A stretch of 64,000 nucleotides of DNA from Alistipes sp. (GCA_017630455.1 JAGBVG010000074.1:104193-168192); one strand, 5' to 3'. Positions 34,419 to 44,346 are shown, numbered from the stretch's first letter. Notes: generated from the letters alone by a model not told the origin. A program made the numbers and translations.

Positions 34419-36654
34419 CGATAGATAGTTTTACGGTTTTATATCTCTCCTCCTTGCCACTCTCGGTCATAGCCTCGTTTATCATCTTGCGCGCGCGCTT
34501 CATCGATGCTCCCGCCTCTATCTTTATCATTATCTCGGCGCGATGTTCGCCGCGAAGCATCTCCAGAGCCGAGGATACAGGACCCATAACACGTCCGCCG
34601 AACTTCTTACGCATAAGCGTTGCGAGGTGGTGTGCTGCGTGGCGCAGTAGCTCATAGTCGGCGTGGCGCAGCATAATGCGTATAAGGTGTGAATATGGTG
34701 GATAGCCGAATGTGTGGCGCTCCTCCAGCTCCTTGCGTGCCATAGCGTGGTAGTCGCCTGAGGCAACGTAGGTTATCACGGGGTGCTTGGGTTGCGAGGT
34801 CTGTATTATCACACGTCCTCTGTCGTTGTGGCGTCCGGCGCGTCCTGCTACCTGCATCATAAGCTGAAAGGCTCGCTCCGAGGCTCTAAAATCGGGAATC
34901 GAGAGGAGGTTGTCTGCGTTGAGGATACCCACGGTCGAGACACCCTTGAAGTCGAAGCCTTTGGTGATGATCTGCGTACCCACGAGGATGTCGGTGTTGC
35001 CAGCTTCGAAGTCGTGGACTATCTGCTTGAATGCGCGCTCCGAGGTCGAGGTGTCGCTGTCGAGTCGTTCGACACGCGCATCGGGGTAGAGACGTGATAT
35101 CTCCTCTGCAGCCTTCTCTGTTCCGAAGCCCATAAGTGCCATATCCTGAATCTCGCAGTTGGGGCATACCTTGGGCGTAGGCATAGTATATCCGCAGTAG
35201 TGACACTCCATACGCGACGAGGCTTTATGCTCGGTGAGCGTGACGTTGCAGTGCGGACATCGTGGCGAGTAGCCGCAGGTGCGACACTGTATGTATGGCG
35301 AGTAGCCGCGACGATTCTGAAAGAGCATAACCTGCTCCTTAGCCGCTAAGGTGCGTGATATGTCGTTGAGGAGGTCGTGGTTGAAGTGTGTCTTACGCTC
35401 GCCGCGCTTCACGGCACGTATGGTGTCCGATATCACAATCTCGGGGAGTACGCCATCGCCCCATCGCTCCGTAAGCTCCACATAGTGATACTTGCCTGAC
35501 AGGGTGTTTGTATAGCTCTCGAGGGATGGTGTGGCACTGCCGAGAACCACCTTCGCATCGTAGAGTTGTCCCATAACCACGGCGCAGTCGCGGGCGTGGT
35601 AGCGTGGTGCTAGGTCGCTCTGCTTGTAGTTGCTGTCGTGCTCCTCGTCGACGATTATAAGACCTAAGTTTTTGGTTGGTAGGAATATAGAGGAGCGAAC
35701 ACCAACTACCAACTCGCCACCGCTGCTTGTCGCCAGGCGCAGGAATGTCTGTCCGCGGCGTAGTGGCGTAAGGCGTGAGTGGTAGGTTGTTGTGCGACCC
35801 TCGAAGATGCGCTCTAAGCGCTCCACAAGTTGCGAGGTTATGACAATCTCGGGTACAAGCATCAGCACATCCTTGCCCGCTGCTAAGGCCTCGGCAATGA
35901 GGTGGATATAGATCTCGGTCTTTCCCGAGCCTGTGACGCCGTGCAGCAGCGCCACACGCTTGTCGCTGTGTGCCTCGCGGATGCTCTCTAACGCACTGTT
36001 TTGCGCCTCGGAGAGCGTCGGGCATAGGAAGTCGGAGCTACTCTCCACACGCTGCACCACACGCTCCTCGCTACGTATAAGCTCCTTCTTGCGCAGGGCA
36101 GAGATGTCGTCGTTGTCGATGCTGAGGAGGCGGCGTGGCACAAAGCCATCTTTGGCGTTGCGCTCTATGGCCAATGCTGCTATGGCATCGAGATTCTCGC
36201 AGCGGCGTGGTGCGCGGCGTGAGTTTTTTGCCACATACTCCGACAGAGTATCCTCCGAGCGTAGCTCCTCCGCGAGGGCTATATATCGCTCCGTTGGTGG
36301 CTCTATGCTTCGCTCATCGAGATCCGATAGTGATGTTGCTGAGGGCTTGGCAAGCGACGGCAGTGCCATACGCATAACCTCGCCAACTGTGCACATATAA
36401 TACTCCGCGATCCACTCCCACAGCCTCTGCATTGTGGGTGTCAGTAGCGGCGTGCTGTATAACCTCTTGAGAATAGGTTTCAGGCGGGGATAGTCTGGCT
36501 TCTCATCGGTGATGCTCCACACTATACCCGTATAAAAACGACTGCTGCCAAATTGCACCACCACAGCATCACCTACCTGCACTCCCAACCCTTCATTTAA
36601 TGAGAAGGTATACATTGGTTGTGCCAATGGTAGAACTACCTGTGCGTACAACAT
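34405..36654 (-). CDS. priA: Primosomal protein N', replication restart helicase
   Basis: PriA recognises stalled forks and reloads the replisome. The N-terminal DNA-binding part is QVVLPLAQPMYTFSLNEGLG; the helicase core has Walker A LLHGVTGSGKTEIYIHL, DEEH in LIIVDEEHDSNYKQSD, and TATPSLES-like GSATPSLESYTN. Zinc-binding cysteines are clustered in CRTCGYSPRCPHCNVTL and CHYCGYTMPTPKVCPNC. Motifs V and VI include GTQIITKGFDFKGVSTVG and QVAGRAGRHNDRGRVIIQT. 749 residues. It is 35 bases downstream of the YitT gene and overlaps comF. Confidence 0.96.
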   Translation of the reverse strand: MLYAQVVLPLAQPMYTFSLNEGLGVQVGDAVVVQFGSSRFYTGIVWSITDEKPDYPRLKPILKRLYSTPLLTPTMQRLWEWIAEYYMCTVGEVMRMALPSLAKPSATSLSDLDERSIEPPTERYIALAEELRSEDTLSEYVAKNSRRAPRRCENLDAIAALAIERNAKDGFVPRRLLSIDNDDISALRKKELIRSEERVVQRVESSSDFLCPTLSEAQNSALESIREAHSDKRVALLHGVTGSGKTEIYIHLIAEALAAGKDVLMLVPEIVITSQLVERLERIFEGRTTTYHSRLTPLRRGQTFLRLATSSGGELVVGVRSSIFLPTKNLGLIIVDEEHDSNYKQSDLAPRYHARDCAVVMGQLYDAKVVLGSATPSLESYTNTLSGKYHYVELTERWGDGVLPEIVISDTIRAVKRGERKTHFNHDLLNDISRTLAAKEQVMLFQNRRGYSPYIQCRTCGYSPRCPHCNVTLTEHKASSRMECHYCGYTMPTPKVCPNCEIQDMALMGFGTEKAAEEISRLYPDARVERLDSDTSTSERAFKQIVHDFEAGNTDILVGTQIITKGFDFKGVSTVGILNADNLLSIPDFRASERAFQLMMQVAGRAGRHNDRGRVIIQTSQPKHPVITYVASGDYHAMARKELEERHTFGYPPYSHLIRIMLRHADYELLRHAAHHLATLMRKKFGGRVMGPVSSALEMLRGEHRAEIMIKIEAGASMKRARKMINEAMTESGKEERYKTVKLSIDVDA

Positions 36655-36689
36655 CGCAGCAGTCGTTTAGTATGTTATAATATGCTCTA

Positions 36690-37673
36690 TTAGAGCTTGT
36701 TCAAAGCATCGAAACCCTGACCATAAACACCCATTACCGAACCTACGGTGAGGAATGCCTGTGGATCCTGCTCGCGAATAAGCTTGAGGATGGTAGATGT
36801 GTCGCGCTTACGGCAAACAACCATAACGGCCTTTGAAGGGGTCTTAGAGTATGAACCCATAGCGTCGATGAGCGTAGCACCGCGGTTAGCCTTGGTCATA
36901 ATCATATTAGCCATAGCCTCGTAGTCCTTACAGAAGATCAAAATCTGATTAGACTGCTGGTTGCCAGACTGCACCAAATCCACAGTGTAGCCAATAACGG
37001 CAATCATCATAAAACCATAGACCATACGCGCAAAGGCATCTGGAGCCAAAGGCTGGATGTTCATAATCTCGATAACACCAGCGTCGTTGGCCATCTGAAC
37101 AGTGGTTGAGAGGAATACAGATGAGATAAGGATACCGCAGTCGGTCATAAGCAACACCTTACCGTAGCTTACGGTGCGGAACTTATTGATGATCATAGCA
37201 ACGATATCTGTACCACCTGTTGAGCCACCCTGCATAAACGACACTGCGATACCCACACCGCAAGATGCAGCACCCATAGCTACCAACAAGAGTCGCCAAG
37301 CGTCAACACCCTTCAACATATCTACCATCAACGCAGGGTCGAGGAACTCCACGAGGTTGAACATCACCGACATCATAAGGATGCAGTAGAGAGTCTTGAT
37401 ACCGAACTTCCAACCTACGATCATAACACCGAGGATAAGAAGGATGCAGTTGATGATGAAGATAAGGTTACCAATGGTCAAGAAACCACCAGCGAGTGCC
37501 TCAGGAAGGATGGCGTTGATAAGTGTTGCCAAACCTGCAGCACCACCACCCATACCACCTGCGGGCAATACACACATCTGCCAACCAAACGCATAGCAGA
37601 ACATACCAAAGGTCATAAGGATATACTCCTTGATGCCAACAAGAATGTCACGAGAAGATAATTTCATACCCAT
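36690..37673 (-). CDS. YitT-family membrane protein (DUF161/DUF2179)
   Basis: A YitT-type polytopic inner-membrane protein of unknown transport activity. The first 210 residues contain five or six hydrophobic helices with a conserved glycine-rich loop LPAGGMGGGAAGLATLINAI and FMQGGSTGGTDIVAMIINKF. The last 90 residues form the cytoplasmic DUF2179 domain (IMTKANRGATLIDAMGSYSK, KAVMVVCRKRDTSTILKLI). The ATG at 37673 is chosen over the long upstream extension, which crosses the promoter at 37728-37760; 37667 is the alternative. Confidence 0.9.
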   Translation of the reverse strand: MGMKLSSRDILVGIKEYILMTFGMFCYAFGWQMCVLPAGGMGGGAAGLATLINAILPEALAGGFLTIGNLIFIINCILLILGVMIVGWKFGIKTLYCILMMSVMFNLVEFLDPALMVDMLKGVDAWRLLLVAMGAASCGVGIAVSFMQGGSTGGTDIVAMIINKFRTVSYGKVLLMTDCGILISSVFLSTTVQMANDAGVIEIMNIQPLAPDAFARMVYGFMMIAVIGYTVDLVQSGNQQSNQILIFCKDYEAMANMIMTKANRGATLIDAMGSYSKTPSKAVMVVCRKRDTSTILKLIREQDPQAFLTVGSVMGVYGQGFDALNKL

Positions 37674-37727
37674 ATAAGTTTGTATTTGATAAAAGTTCAG
37701 GTGAATAATTTTATTCGAATTTCGCGA

Positions 37728-37760
37728 CAAATGTACAAACTTTCCACCGAAAAGTGCAAA
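37728..37760 (-). promoter_or_regulatory. Promoter for yitT-priA-comF
   Basis: Minus strand TTTG (37757-37760) and TACATTTG (37728-37735), 21 bases apart, fitting the Bacteroidota consensus. Leader of about 50 bases to the ATG at 37673. Confidence 0.6.
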
Positions 37761-37783
37761 AAATCGCAATTATTTTATAACGT

Positions 37784-37820
37784 TATGCGCAAGAGGTTAA
37801 TATTCAACCCCTTGCGCATA
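37784..37820. terminator. Inverted repeat after the GH92 gene
   Basis: TATGCGCAAGAGGTT / AACCCCTTGCGCATA with one non-Watson-Crick position and a seven-base loop, 9 bases after the GH92 stop. T tracts are weak, so termination is likely but not certain. Confidence 0.5.
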
Positions 37821-37828
37821 AAGCCTTT

Positions 37829-40018
37829 TTAGAGGTTTACCTCATACCAGAGGCTCTTCTCAGCACCCATAGTGAAGGTAAGTGTGCCACCTGCTACGAC
37901 CTCCTCGTGGGTGATGTAGCAGCGGTCGAGGTTCACGCCGTTGAGCGCGACGCTCTGAACATAGCGGTTCTCCTCGCTGTAGCCCTCACGAACTACGGTG
38001 AATACACCGCCAGCAACGTCGATCTCTGCCTTGTCGACCATAGGCACGCCCAAGACGTAAGTGCCAGCAGCTGGCTCAACAGGGTAGAAGCCGAGGGTAG
38101 TCATAATATACCACGCTGACATCTGACCTACATCCTCGTTACCCGAGAGACCGTCAACATCCGTAGAGTACATCGTATCCATAACCTCGTACAAGCGGTC
38201 GGCGCCCTTCCAAGGCTGGCCGAGCATAGTGTAGAAGTAGATGATATGGTGGCTTGGCTCGTTGCCGTGAACATACTGACCAATAAGGCCCGAGATATCT
38301 GGAGTTACATCCTCGCCCTCCATCTTTGTATCTGCGGTGAAGAGACCATCGAGCTTCTCGATAGTCTGCTCTACGCCGCCGAAGCACTCTACCAACTTGT
38401 CGAGATCCTGAGGTACAAGCCACAAATACTGCCAAGCGTTACCCTCACAATACTCGTTGTTGATGCGCGATGCGTTGAAAGGGTTGAAATCCTCACGCCA
38501 CTGGCCTGTAGAGGACTTGCCACGTGGGTAGCCCACCGTAGGGTCGAAGTAGTTTAACCACGAGTGGCTGCGGTTCTCGAGGTATGCAGCCTCCTCCTTG
38601 CCGAGCATCTTGGCAACCTCATATGCTGCAGCATCGGCAATGGCAAACTCCATATCGTGGGCGATAGACTCACCCTGCAGGTCATTAGGCATAAAGCCAT
38701 ACTGCTTACGATAGCGACCACCACGAATGTCGTGCATAGCAGAGCCATAGATAGCCTCCCACGCACGCTCAGCGTCGATACCCTCGATACCCTTGGTTAC
38801 GGCATCCGATACGGCGATGATACCTGGAGAGCCTACCATACAGCCGTTATCCCAGCCCCACAAGTGCCAGATAGGCAAGAAGCCCTGCTCGAAGTAGATG
38901 TTAATCATAGTGTTGATAACATCGTCCATACGCTCAGGATGTGTGATGGTCATAAGAGGCAACTTAGCACGATAGGTATCCCACAACGAGAATGTGGTGT
39001 AGGTGTCGTGACCAGGGTTTGCGTGAATCTCGTTATCAGCACCACGGTATGTGCCATCAACGTCCGAGAAGAGCGATGGTGCTACATACATATGATATAT
39101 GCCTGTGTAGAATATCTCGTTCTGCTCCTCCGAAGCGCCATAAATGCGTATCTTGCGCAACTCGTTCTGCCACTTTGCGAGGGTCTCCTTACGCACTGTG
39201 TCGAAATCCTTGTTGGCTACCTCGGTGTTGAAGTTGAGCTCTGCGCCCTCTGGTGATGTGGATGAGAGGGCTACCTTAACGCCAATCTGCTCACCCTTCT
39301 CGGTCTTGAAATGGATGCGGTAGTAGAAGCCATACTCGCCAATAGGCTCGAACTTGTCAAATGGCTTCGAGAACTCGATTACGAAGTACACCTTCTGGTT
39401 GTTAGACCAGCCCCAGCTGTGACGGCGACCCACAACGCGGGTATCGCTAACAGCCTCGGCATAGAGATCCTCGGGACGGTCGAAGCATCCGCCGTGTACA
39501 AGGTCGAGGATGATGGCAGCCTCGTCGCTGGCTGGGAAGGTGTAGCGGTGGAGTCCACCACGCTCCGTAGCTGTCATCTCCGCGAGGATGTTGTAGCGTG
39601 TAAGAGGCACAGCATAGTAGCCAGGCTCTACAACCTCCTGCGAGCGGTCAGCCTCCGACCAGAAGCCTGTGGTGTAGTCACCCAAGCGGCCACGACCATA
39701 CTCCACCTCGCCCGTTACAGGCATAAGTGTAACGTCGAACAAGTCGCCACAGCCCGTTCCTGAGAGGTGGGTGTGCGAGAAGCCGATAACCGAGTTCTCA
39801 GAGTCGTGGTATCCCGAGCACCAGTCCCACTCTTGGGTGATGCTTGTAGGGCCTACCTGAGTCATACCAAATGGTGCATTGGCACCCACGAAGACGTGTC
39901 CGTGACCGCCAGAGCCGATCTTTGGGTTCACCATAGCTGTGTAGTCGGTCTCTGGTGTTGCACAGCCAAACATCATTGCTGCGGCTGCAAACAAAGATAG
40001 AAGAGTGATTTTTTTCAT
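37829..40018 (-). CDS. GH92 alpha-mannosidase, lipoprotein
   Basis: Calcium-dependent exo-acting alpha-mannosidase of glycoside hydrolase family 92, cutting alpha-1,2 (or alpha-1,3/1,6) linked mannose of N-glycans or mannan. The signal ends in a lipobox (MMFGCATPE), placing it on the outer membrane or periplasmic face. Family landmarks: VNPKIGSGGHGHVFVGANAP, SHTHLSGTGCGDLFDV, the catalytic acid region YCEGNAWQYLWLVPQDL, GQYVHGNEPSHH, and the base region LSGNEDVGQMSAWYIMTTLG. 729 residues. The HGNEPSHH motif is the common form of the family. It follows the second GH92 gene by 12 bases, forming an operon with GH97. Confidence 0.94.
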   Translation of the reverse strand: MKKITLLSLFAAAAMMFGCATPETDYTAMVNPKIGSGGHGHVFVGANAPFGMTQVGPTSITQEWDWCSGYHDSENSVIGFSHTHLSGTGCGDLFDVTLMPVTGEVEYGRGRLGDYTTGFWSEADRSQEVVEPGYYAVPLTRYNILAEMTATERGGLHRYTFPASDEAAIILDLVHGGCFDRPEDLYAEAVSDTRVVGRRHSWGWSNNQKVYFVIEFSKPFDKFEPIGEYGFYYRIHFKTEKGEQIGVKVALSSTSPEGAELNFNTEVANKDFDTVRKETLAKWQNELRKIRIYGASEEQNEIFYTGIYHMYVAPSLFSDVDGTYRGADNEIHANPGHDTYTTFSLWDTYRAKLPLMTITHPERMDDVINTMINIYFEQGFLPIWHLWGWDNGCMVGSPGIIAVSDAVTKGIEGIDAERAWEAIYGSAMHDIRGGRYRKQYGFMPNDLQGESIAHDMEFAIADAAAYEVAKMLGKEEAAYLENRSHSWLNYFDPTVGYPRGKSSTGQWREDFNPFNASRINNEYCEGNAWQYLWLVPQDLDKLVECFGGVEQTIEKLDGLFTADTKMEGEDVTPDISGLIGQYVHGNEPSHHIIYFYTMLGQPWKGADRLYEVMDTMYSTDVDGLSGNEDVGQMSAWYIMTTLGFYPVEPAAGTYVLGVPMVDKAEIDVAGGVFTVVREGYSEENRYVQSVALNGVNLDRCYITHEEVVAGGTLTFTMGAEKSLWYEVNL

Positions 40019-40030
40019 ATAATTTGAGTT

Positions 40031-42283
40031 TTAGTTTCTGTTCTTACGCTTGATGTTCAGGTGTTTAGCCTTTGTAAGCTCGTCGTGTGAGATACGATAT
40101 TTGTTGATATTTTTGCCCCCGAGTGTTATGCCTGCGATGTAGTCACCCTCGCCCTCGGTGGTGATTTGCAAAGTGCCATACTGCGTATCTATCTCTACGC
40201 TCTTGAAGCGTGGCGTGGTGATGGTGTAGTATGGCTCACCAGGGCAGTCGGGGTAGATGCCGAGCATCGAGAATACCGCCCACGCCGACATAGTGCCTGT
40301 GTCATCATTACCCGGCAGACCATCAGGTGTTGTGGAGTAGTTCGCGTTGAGAAGCTGCTTCACAAGGTGTTGTGTGCGCCACTCCTCGCCCTTGATGCGC
40401 GCAAAGAGATATGGGTAGGCGATATCTGGCTCGTTGGTAGGGTCGTAGTGTCCCTCCTCGAAGATCATCCATAGCTTCTCGGTAAATGGCTTTTTGCCAC
40501 CCATAGCCTTCATAAGTCCCTCGATGTCGTGGGGTACGAAGAAGGTGTAGTTCCACGAACTTCCCTCGTGGAAGCCTATGGTGTTGGAGAAGTTAGCGCC
40601 TGCCGTAGGGTCGAACTCGCCAACATACTCTCCATCCTCGCCAATAGGGCGCATAGCACCATCGGCCTTCGAGTAGTAGAGCCTCCATCCCGCTGCACGT
40701 CTATTGAGCTCCTCGGCAAATGCCTCATCGCCCATCTCGCGGGCAAAGAGTGCGAGGGCGTGGTCAGCGACGTAGTACTCCAAGGCGTGCGACACGGAGT
40801 TGTCGCCCGACATATCTTGTGCGAAGATGCCCACAGGGATATAGCCTCGCTCGATGTATGGGTCTATGTCGCGGCGGATAGGGTTGTGCTTACCCTCGGT
40901 GGTTGCCGAACGCTTCATCGCCTCGTATGCCGCCTCGATGTCGAAGTCGCGGAGCCCCTTGAGGTAGCTATCCACGATGACAGGTATCGCAGGGTCGCCC
41001 TCCATAGTATATGTCTCGCGGCCGTATAGCTCCCAGCGTGGCAGCCATCCCCACTCTTCGGACATCGCCACCATAGAGCGCACCATATCTATCTGTATCT
41101 CGGGGTATACGAGGGTCAGCAGTTGGTGAAGATTGCGGTAGGTGTCCCACAATGAGAATACGGTGTAGCGGTTGTAGTCCTTTGCCACACCCGTCGCACC
41201 ACTCTCCATCGCTGGGTACTCGCCATTGATGTCGCTAAGGAGGTTAGGGTGCAAGAGTGCGTGGTATAGTGCGGTGTAGAAGATGGTCTTGTCATCCTCC
41301 GAGCCATCATCCACGCGGATGCGCCCGAGGGTCTCGTTCCAAGTGCTGTGTGCCTTATGGCGAATCTCATCGAATGTGCGGTTGCCGACCTCTACTTCGA
41401 GGTTTCGGCGCGCATTCTCGATAGAGGTATACGAGATACCCACCTTAACCTCTACCTCGGTACCTGGTGCTACCTCGCCCAATGAGAAGAAGAAACCTAT
41501 ATCGTTACCCATCATCTCGCGTGCGTAGTTTTTGTAGAGTTTGTACTCACCGCTGTCGCCCGACCACGCAGCCTCCACGCCAGTCATCTCGGGCTGTAGC
41601 TTCCAGTAACCCGTCTCTTTTGCGGGGTGTGAGATACGCGCCACGAAGTATACGGGGAATACGGCTTGGTTGGTGTAGCAGAATGTGCCCAAGAGACGCA
41701 TACCCTCCACCTCGGTGTCGCTCACGCGGCGAAGCATAGCTCCCGACTCGTTCGAAAGCGCAGTGCCCAAATCTACAATAATATTAGCCTCTCCGCCATA
41801 CTTGAAGGTGTAGCGCTCTATGGATGCGCGCTCCGTTGCTGTAGCCTCAGCGCGTATGGCAAAGTTGTCGTATGTCGTAGCGTAGTAGCCAGGTGTGGCA
41901 ACCTCGTCGGTGTATGTAGAGCCGTGGTCATAGCGGTCGGGCATAACATCGCCTGTGGTGGCCATAGTGATTATCGCACCCATCTCAGGGCATCCCACAC
42001 CGCTGAGGGCGTTGTGTGCAAAGCCCACAGAATACTTATTGCGAATGTCGTAGGGGGCTGACCACCAGCGGTTATCCTTGTCGAAGCGGTTGAGCTCCGA
42101 GCCTGTGACGTTGAAAGGTACAACAGCCATCATACCGTGAGGTACGACGGCTCCGGGGTGTGTCACCGAGTAGTCGGCAGTGCCGATAAAGGGGTCTACC
42201 CACTCGGTGTAATCCTTCGCTTCCTGAGCCGAGAGTGTGGCGCAGAACGTGAGAAGTGCTATTATTGTAAGTCGTAGTTTCAT
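40031..42283 (-). CDS. GH92 alpha-mannosidase, secreted
   Basis: Second GH92 enzyme, with a type I signal peptide (MKLRLTIIALLTFCATLSAQ) rather than a lipobox, so probably periplasmic. Conserved regions: WVDPFIGTADYSVTHPGAVV, the catalytic acid region FHEGSSWNYTFFVPHDIEGL and the base region PGNDDTGTMSAWAVFSMLG. The segment equivalent to HGNEPSHH in its neighbour reads YDPTNEPDIAYPYLF, lacking the histidines, which suggests a different mannosidic linkage or aglycone preference. The ATG at 42283 is chosen for the signal peptide; an in-frame ATG lies 24 bases upstream. 750 residues. Confidence 0.93.
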   Translation of the reverse strand: MKLRLTIIALLTFCATLSAQEAKDYTEWVDPFIGTADYSVTHPGAVVPHGMMAVVPFNVTGSELNRFDKDNRWWSAPYDIRNKYSVGFAHNALSGVGCPEMGAIITMATTGDVMPDRYDHGSTYTDEVATPGYYATTYDNFAIRAEATATERASIERYTFKYGGEANIIVDLGTALSNESGAMLRRVSDTEVEGMRLLGTFCYTNQAVFPVYFVARISHPAKETGYWKLQPEMTGVEAAWSGDSGEYKLYKNYAREMMGNDIGFFFSLGEVAPGTEVEVKVGISYTSIENARRNLEVEVGNRTFDEIRHKAHSTWNETLGRIRVDDGSEDDKTIFYTALYHALLHPNLLSDINGEYPAMESGATGVAKDYNRYTVFSLWDTYRNLHQLLTLVYPEIQIDMVRSMVAMSEEWGWLPRWELYGRETYTMEGDPAIPVIVDSYLKGLRDFDIEAAYEAMKRSATTEGKHNPIRRDIDPYIERGYIPVGIFAQDMSGDNSVSHALEYYVADHALALFAREMGDEAFAEELNRRAAGWRLYYSKADGAMRPIGEDGEYVGEFDPTAGANFSNTIGFHEGSSWNYTFFVPHDIEGLMKAMGGKKPFTEKLWMIFEEGHYDPTNEPDIAYPYLFARIKGEEWRTQHLVKQLLNANYSTTPDGLPGNDDTGTMSAWAVFSMLGIYPDCPGEPYYTITTPRFKSVEIDTQYGTLQITTEGEGDYIAGITLGGKNINKYRISHDELTKAKHLNIKRKNRN

Positions 42284-42294
42284 AGAGTTGAGGT

Positions 42295-44325
42295 TTACCA
42301 TTCCCATTTTTCGTGACGCACAAAGTCGCCTGTAAGTCTTATCACAAAGCCACCTCCGGGGGCCATTTTAACCTTTATAACGCCCTTATTTTTGTTGTAC
42401 TCCTCTTCGGAAATGGTGTAGTGCTTGTAGTCTGAGCCATCACGCTTTGCATTGTCGCCATCTACATAGACTTCAACGCTTTTGACCCTATACATGGGTG
42501 ACAGTTGAATGGTTGCTTTGCGTGCCTTATGGCCATTAAGACCTGCGATATACCACTCGCGACTTGCCTCGTCGGTGTCGATGTGATTATCTGCCATAAC
42601 CTGCACATATTCACCTATCTTGCTGTCCTTCGAGAATTGCTTGCCAAGGTTCCATTTGGTGGGTATCTCGGCGAGGAACTTGGTGAACTCGGGCTCTTTC
42701 TCGTAGTTGGTAGGCGAGTCGCAGAGCATCGTTAGTGGTGCATAGTAGGCGATATACATCGCAAGCTGATGACAGCGCGTACCCTGGCTCATTGGGCGTG
42801 AGTAGTCGGGGTAGTAGTGACCCTTTGCGGCATTGCGCATAGCACCCGGTGTGTAGTCCACAGGGCCTGCTGCACCACGAATAAATGGGAGCGTAACGTC
42901 GTAGGTTATCTGGTCGTGCTCCGCACCGAGCCACTTCATCGTCTCAAGGCCGTGTACACCTTCAAAATTTATGGCATTGGGGTAGGTGCGCTGTAAGCCC
43001 GTGGGTTTGTAAACACCGTGATAATCAACGAGCATATGGTATTTTGCCGCTATCTCCGCCAAGTCGTAGACAAACTCCACCATCTCCTGGTCGTCGCGGT
43101 CGAGGAAGTCAACCTTCCAGCCCTTAACGCCCATCTCGGAGTAGTGCTTACATAAGCCCTCAATATCTCTGTTTAGTGCCCAGTAGCCCGCCCAAAGTAT
43201 AATGCCAACATTGCGCTCGGCAGCGTAGTCAACCAACTCCTTAATATCTATTTCGGGCACAACTTGCATAAGGTCGGCAGTGAGATTTACCGCCCAACCT
43301 TCGTCAAGAATAACGTACTCGATGCCGTAGCGTGATGCGAAATCTATATAATACTTATATGTCTCATTGTTGATGCCAGGTGTGAAGTCTACGCCCTCCA
43401 AGCCCCAGTCGTTCCACCACTCCCAGGCTACCTTGCCAGGCTTAATCCACGAGGTGTCCTCCAAGCGGCACTCGTCAGCAAGCTCCCACACGAGGGCGTT
43501 GCTTACCAAATCTCTGTCCTCTTTGCCCATAGCTACAACTCGCCAAGGGAAGGTGCGAGAGCCGTGGCAATCGGCGATATAGTCGTGGCGCGACTTTACC
43601 ATGCCCTGCAACATGTTGTGACCGCCCTGCTCCACCTCCTTGGGGCGTGGTGCAAACTCGGTGTCGAGGATGCCATCGCCATCTCTATTTGATAGGAACA
43701 TGCCTGGATAATCTTCGAGATTAGCCTCTGATATCCACGCCTTTATGCCTTTATGTTCTACAACCATTGGCGCAAAGATGAGTCTGCGCCAGTCGATATC
43801 CTTGAGGGTTGTATGGGTGTAGGTATTCTCGAATGATGTCTCGTATTGCGTTGCGTAGTCCGATGTTGCATCGGGGCGGTAGTTGACGTATGGAATCCAC
43901 GCCTTATCCCTCTTGTTGAACGAGAACTCGGCCAACTCATCTATAATTTTATAGTCGCCATCAATGTTTGAGATAAAACGGTAGGCAACACCTTTGAGAT
44001 ATGCACGAAGTTCTACGCTATAATCGCCAAAGTCAACAACTGCACTGTTATAATGTATGTAGCTGATATGTTTAATTTCGGCTTCCGTGATATTCTCGCC
44101 CCATACGCCCGCGGAGGTCTCCATCTTTAGGCGCGATGGCGCAACTACTATGTTGCCATTCATCGTTGCCGACCAGCGTAGTGAGCCATCGCTCCAGTCG
44201 AGGGTGATACTCTGTTCGCGTCCAATATATCTTGCATTGAATTTGAGCTGCACACACTTCTCTTGGCCAAAGGCAAAACCTACGGAAAATAGTAATAGTG
44301 TAAATATGATAAAAAGTTTTCTCAT
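42295..44325 (-). CDS. GH97 glycoside hydrolase (retaining type, alpha-galactosidase-like)
   Basis: Calcium-dependent family 97 enzyme with a signal peptide (MRKLFIIFTLLLFSVGFAFG). The N-terminal beta-super-sandwich precedes a TIM barrel (WEWWNDWGLEGVDFTPGINN, YVILDEGWAVN). The segment KGWKVDFLDRDDQEMVEFVY near residue 405 holds an Asp at the position of the nucleophile of retaining GH97 members, and NFEGVHGLE (Glu near 461) the acid/base; inverting SusB-type enzymes differ here. This favours alpha-galactosidase-like activity over starch-active SusB. It is 21 bases downstream of rlmN and 12 upstream of the GH92 gene. Confidence 0.9.
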   Translation of the reverse strand: MRKLFIIFTLLLFSVGFAFGQEKCVQLKFNARYIGREQSITLDWSDGSLRWSATMNGNIVVAPSRLKMETSAGVWGENITEAEIKHISYIHYNSAVVDFGDYSVELRAYLKGVAYRFISNIDGDYKIIDELAEFSFNKRDKAWIPYVNYRPDATSDYATQYETSFENTYTHTTLKDIDWRRLIFAPMVVEHKGIKAWISEANLEDYPGMFLSNRDGDGILDTEFAPRPKEVEQGGHNMLQGMVKSRHDYIADCHGSRTFPWRVVAMGKEDRDLVSNALVWELADECRLEDTSWIKPGKVAWEWWNDWGLEGVDFTPGINNETYKYYIDFASRYGIEYVILDEGWAVNLTADLMQVVPEIDIKELVDYAAERNVGIILWAGYWALNRDIEGLCKHYSEMGVKGWKVDFLDRDDQEMVEFVYDLAEIAAKYHMLVDYHGVYKPTGLQRTYPNAINFEGVHGLETMKWLGAEHDQITYDVTLPFIRGAAGPVDYTPGAMRNAAKGHYYPDYSRPMSQGTRCHQLAMYIAYYAPLTMLCDSPTNYEKEPEFTKFLAEIPTKWNLGKQFSKDSKIGEYVQVMADNHIDTDEASREWYIAGLNGHKARKATIQLSPMYRVKSVEVYVDGDNAKRDGSDYKHYTISEEEYNKNKGVIKVKMAPGGGFVIRLTGDFVRHEKWEW

Positions 44326-44346
44326 AGCCGATTGTGCCTTAGGTAG

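Noticed and set aside
37829-44325. A full polysaccharide utilisation locus
   Set aside because: No SusC/SusD, no hybrid two-component regulator, no anti-sigma pair is present within the window.
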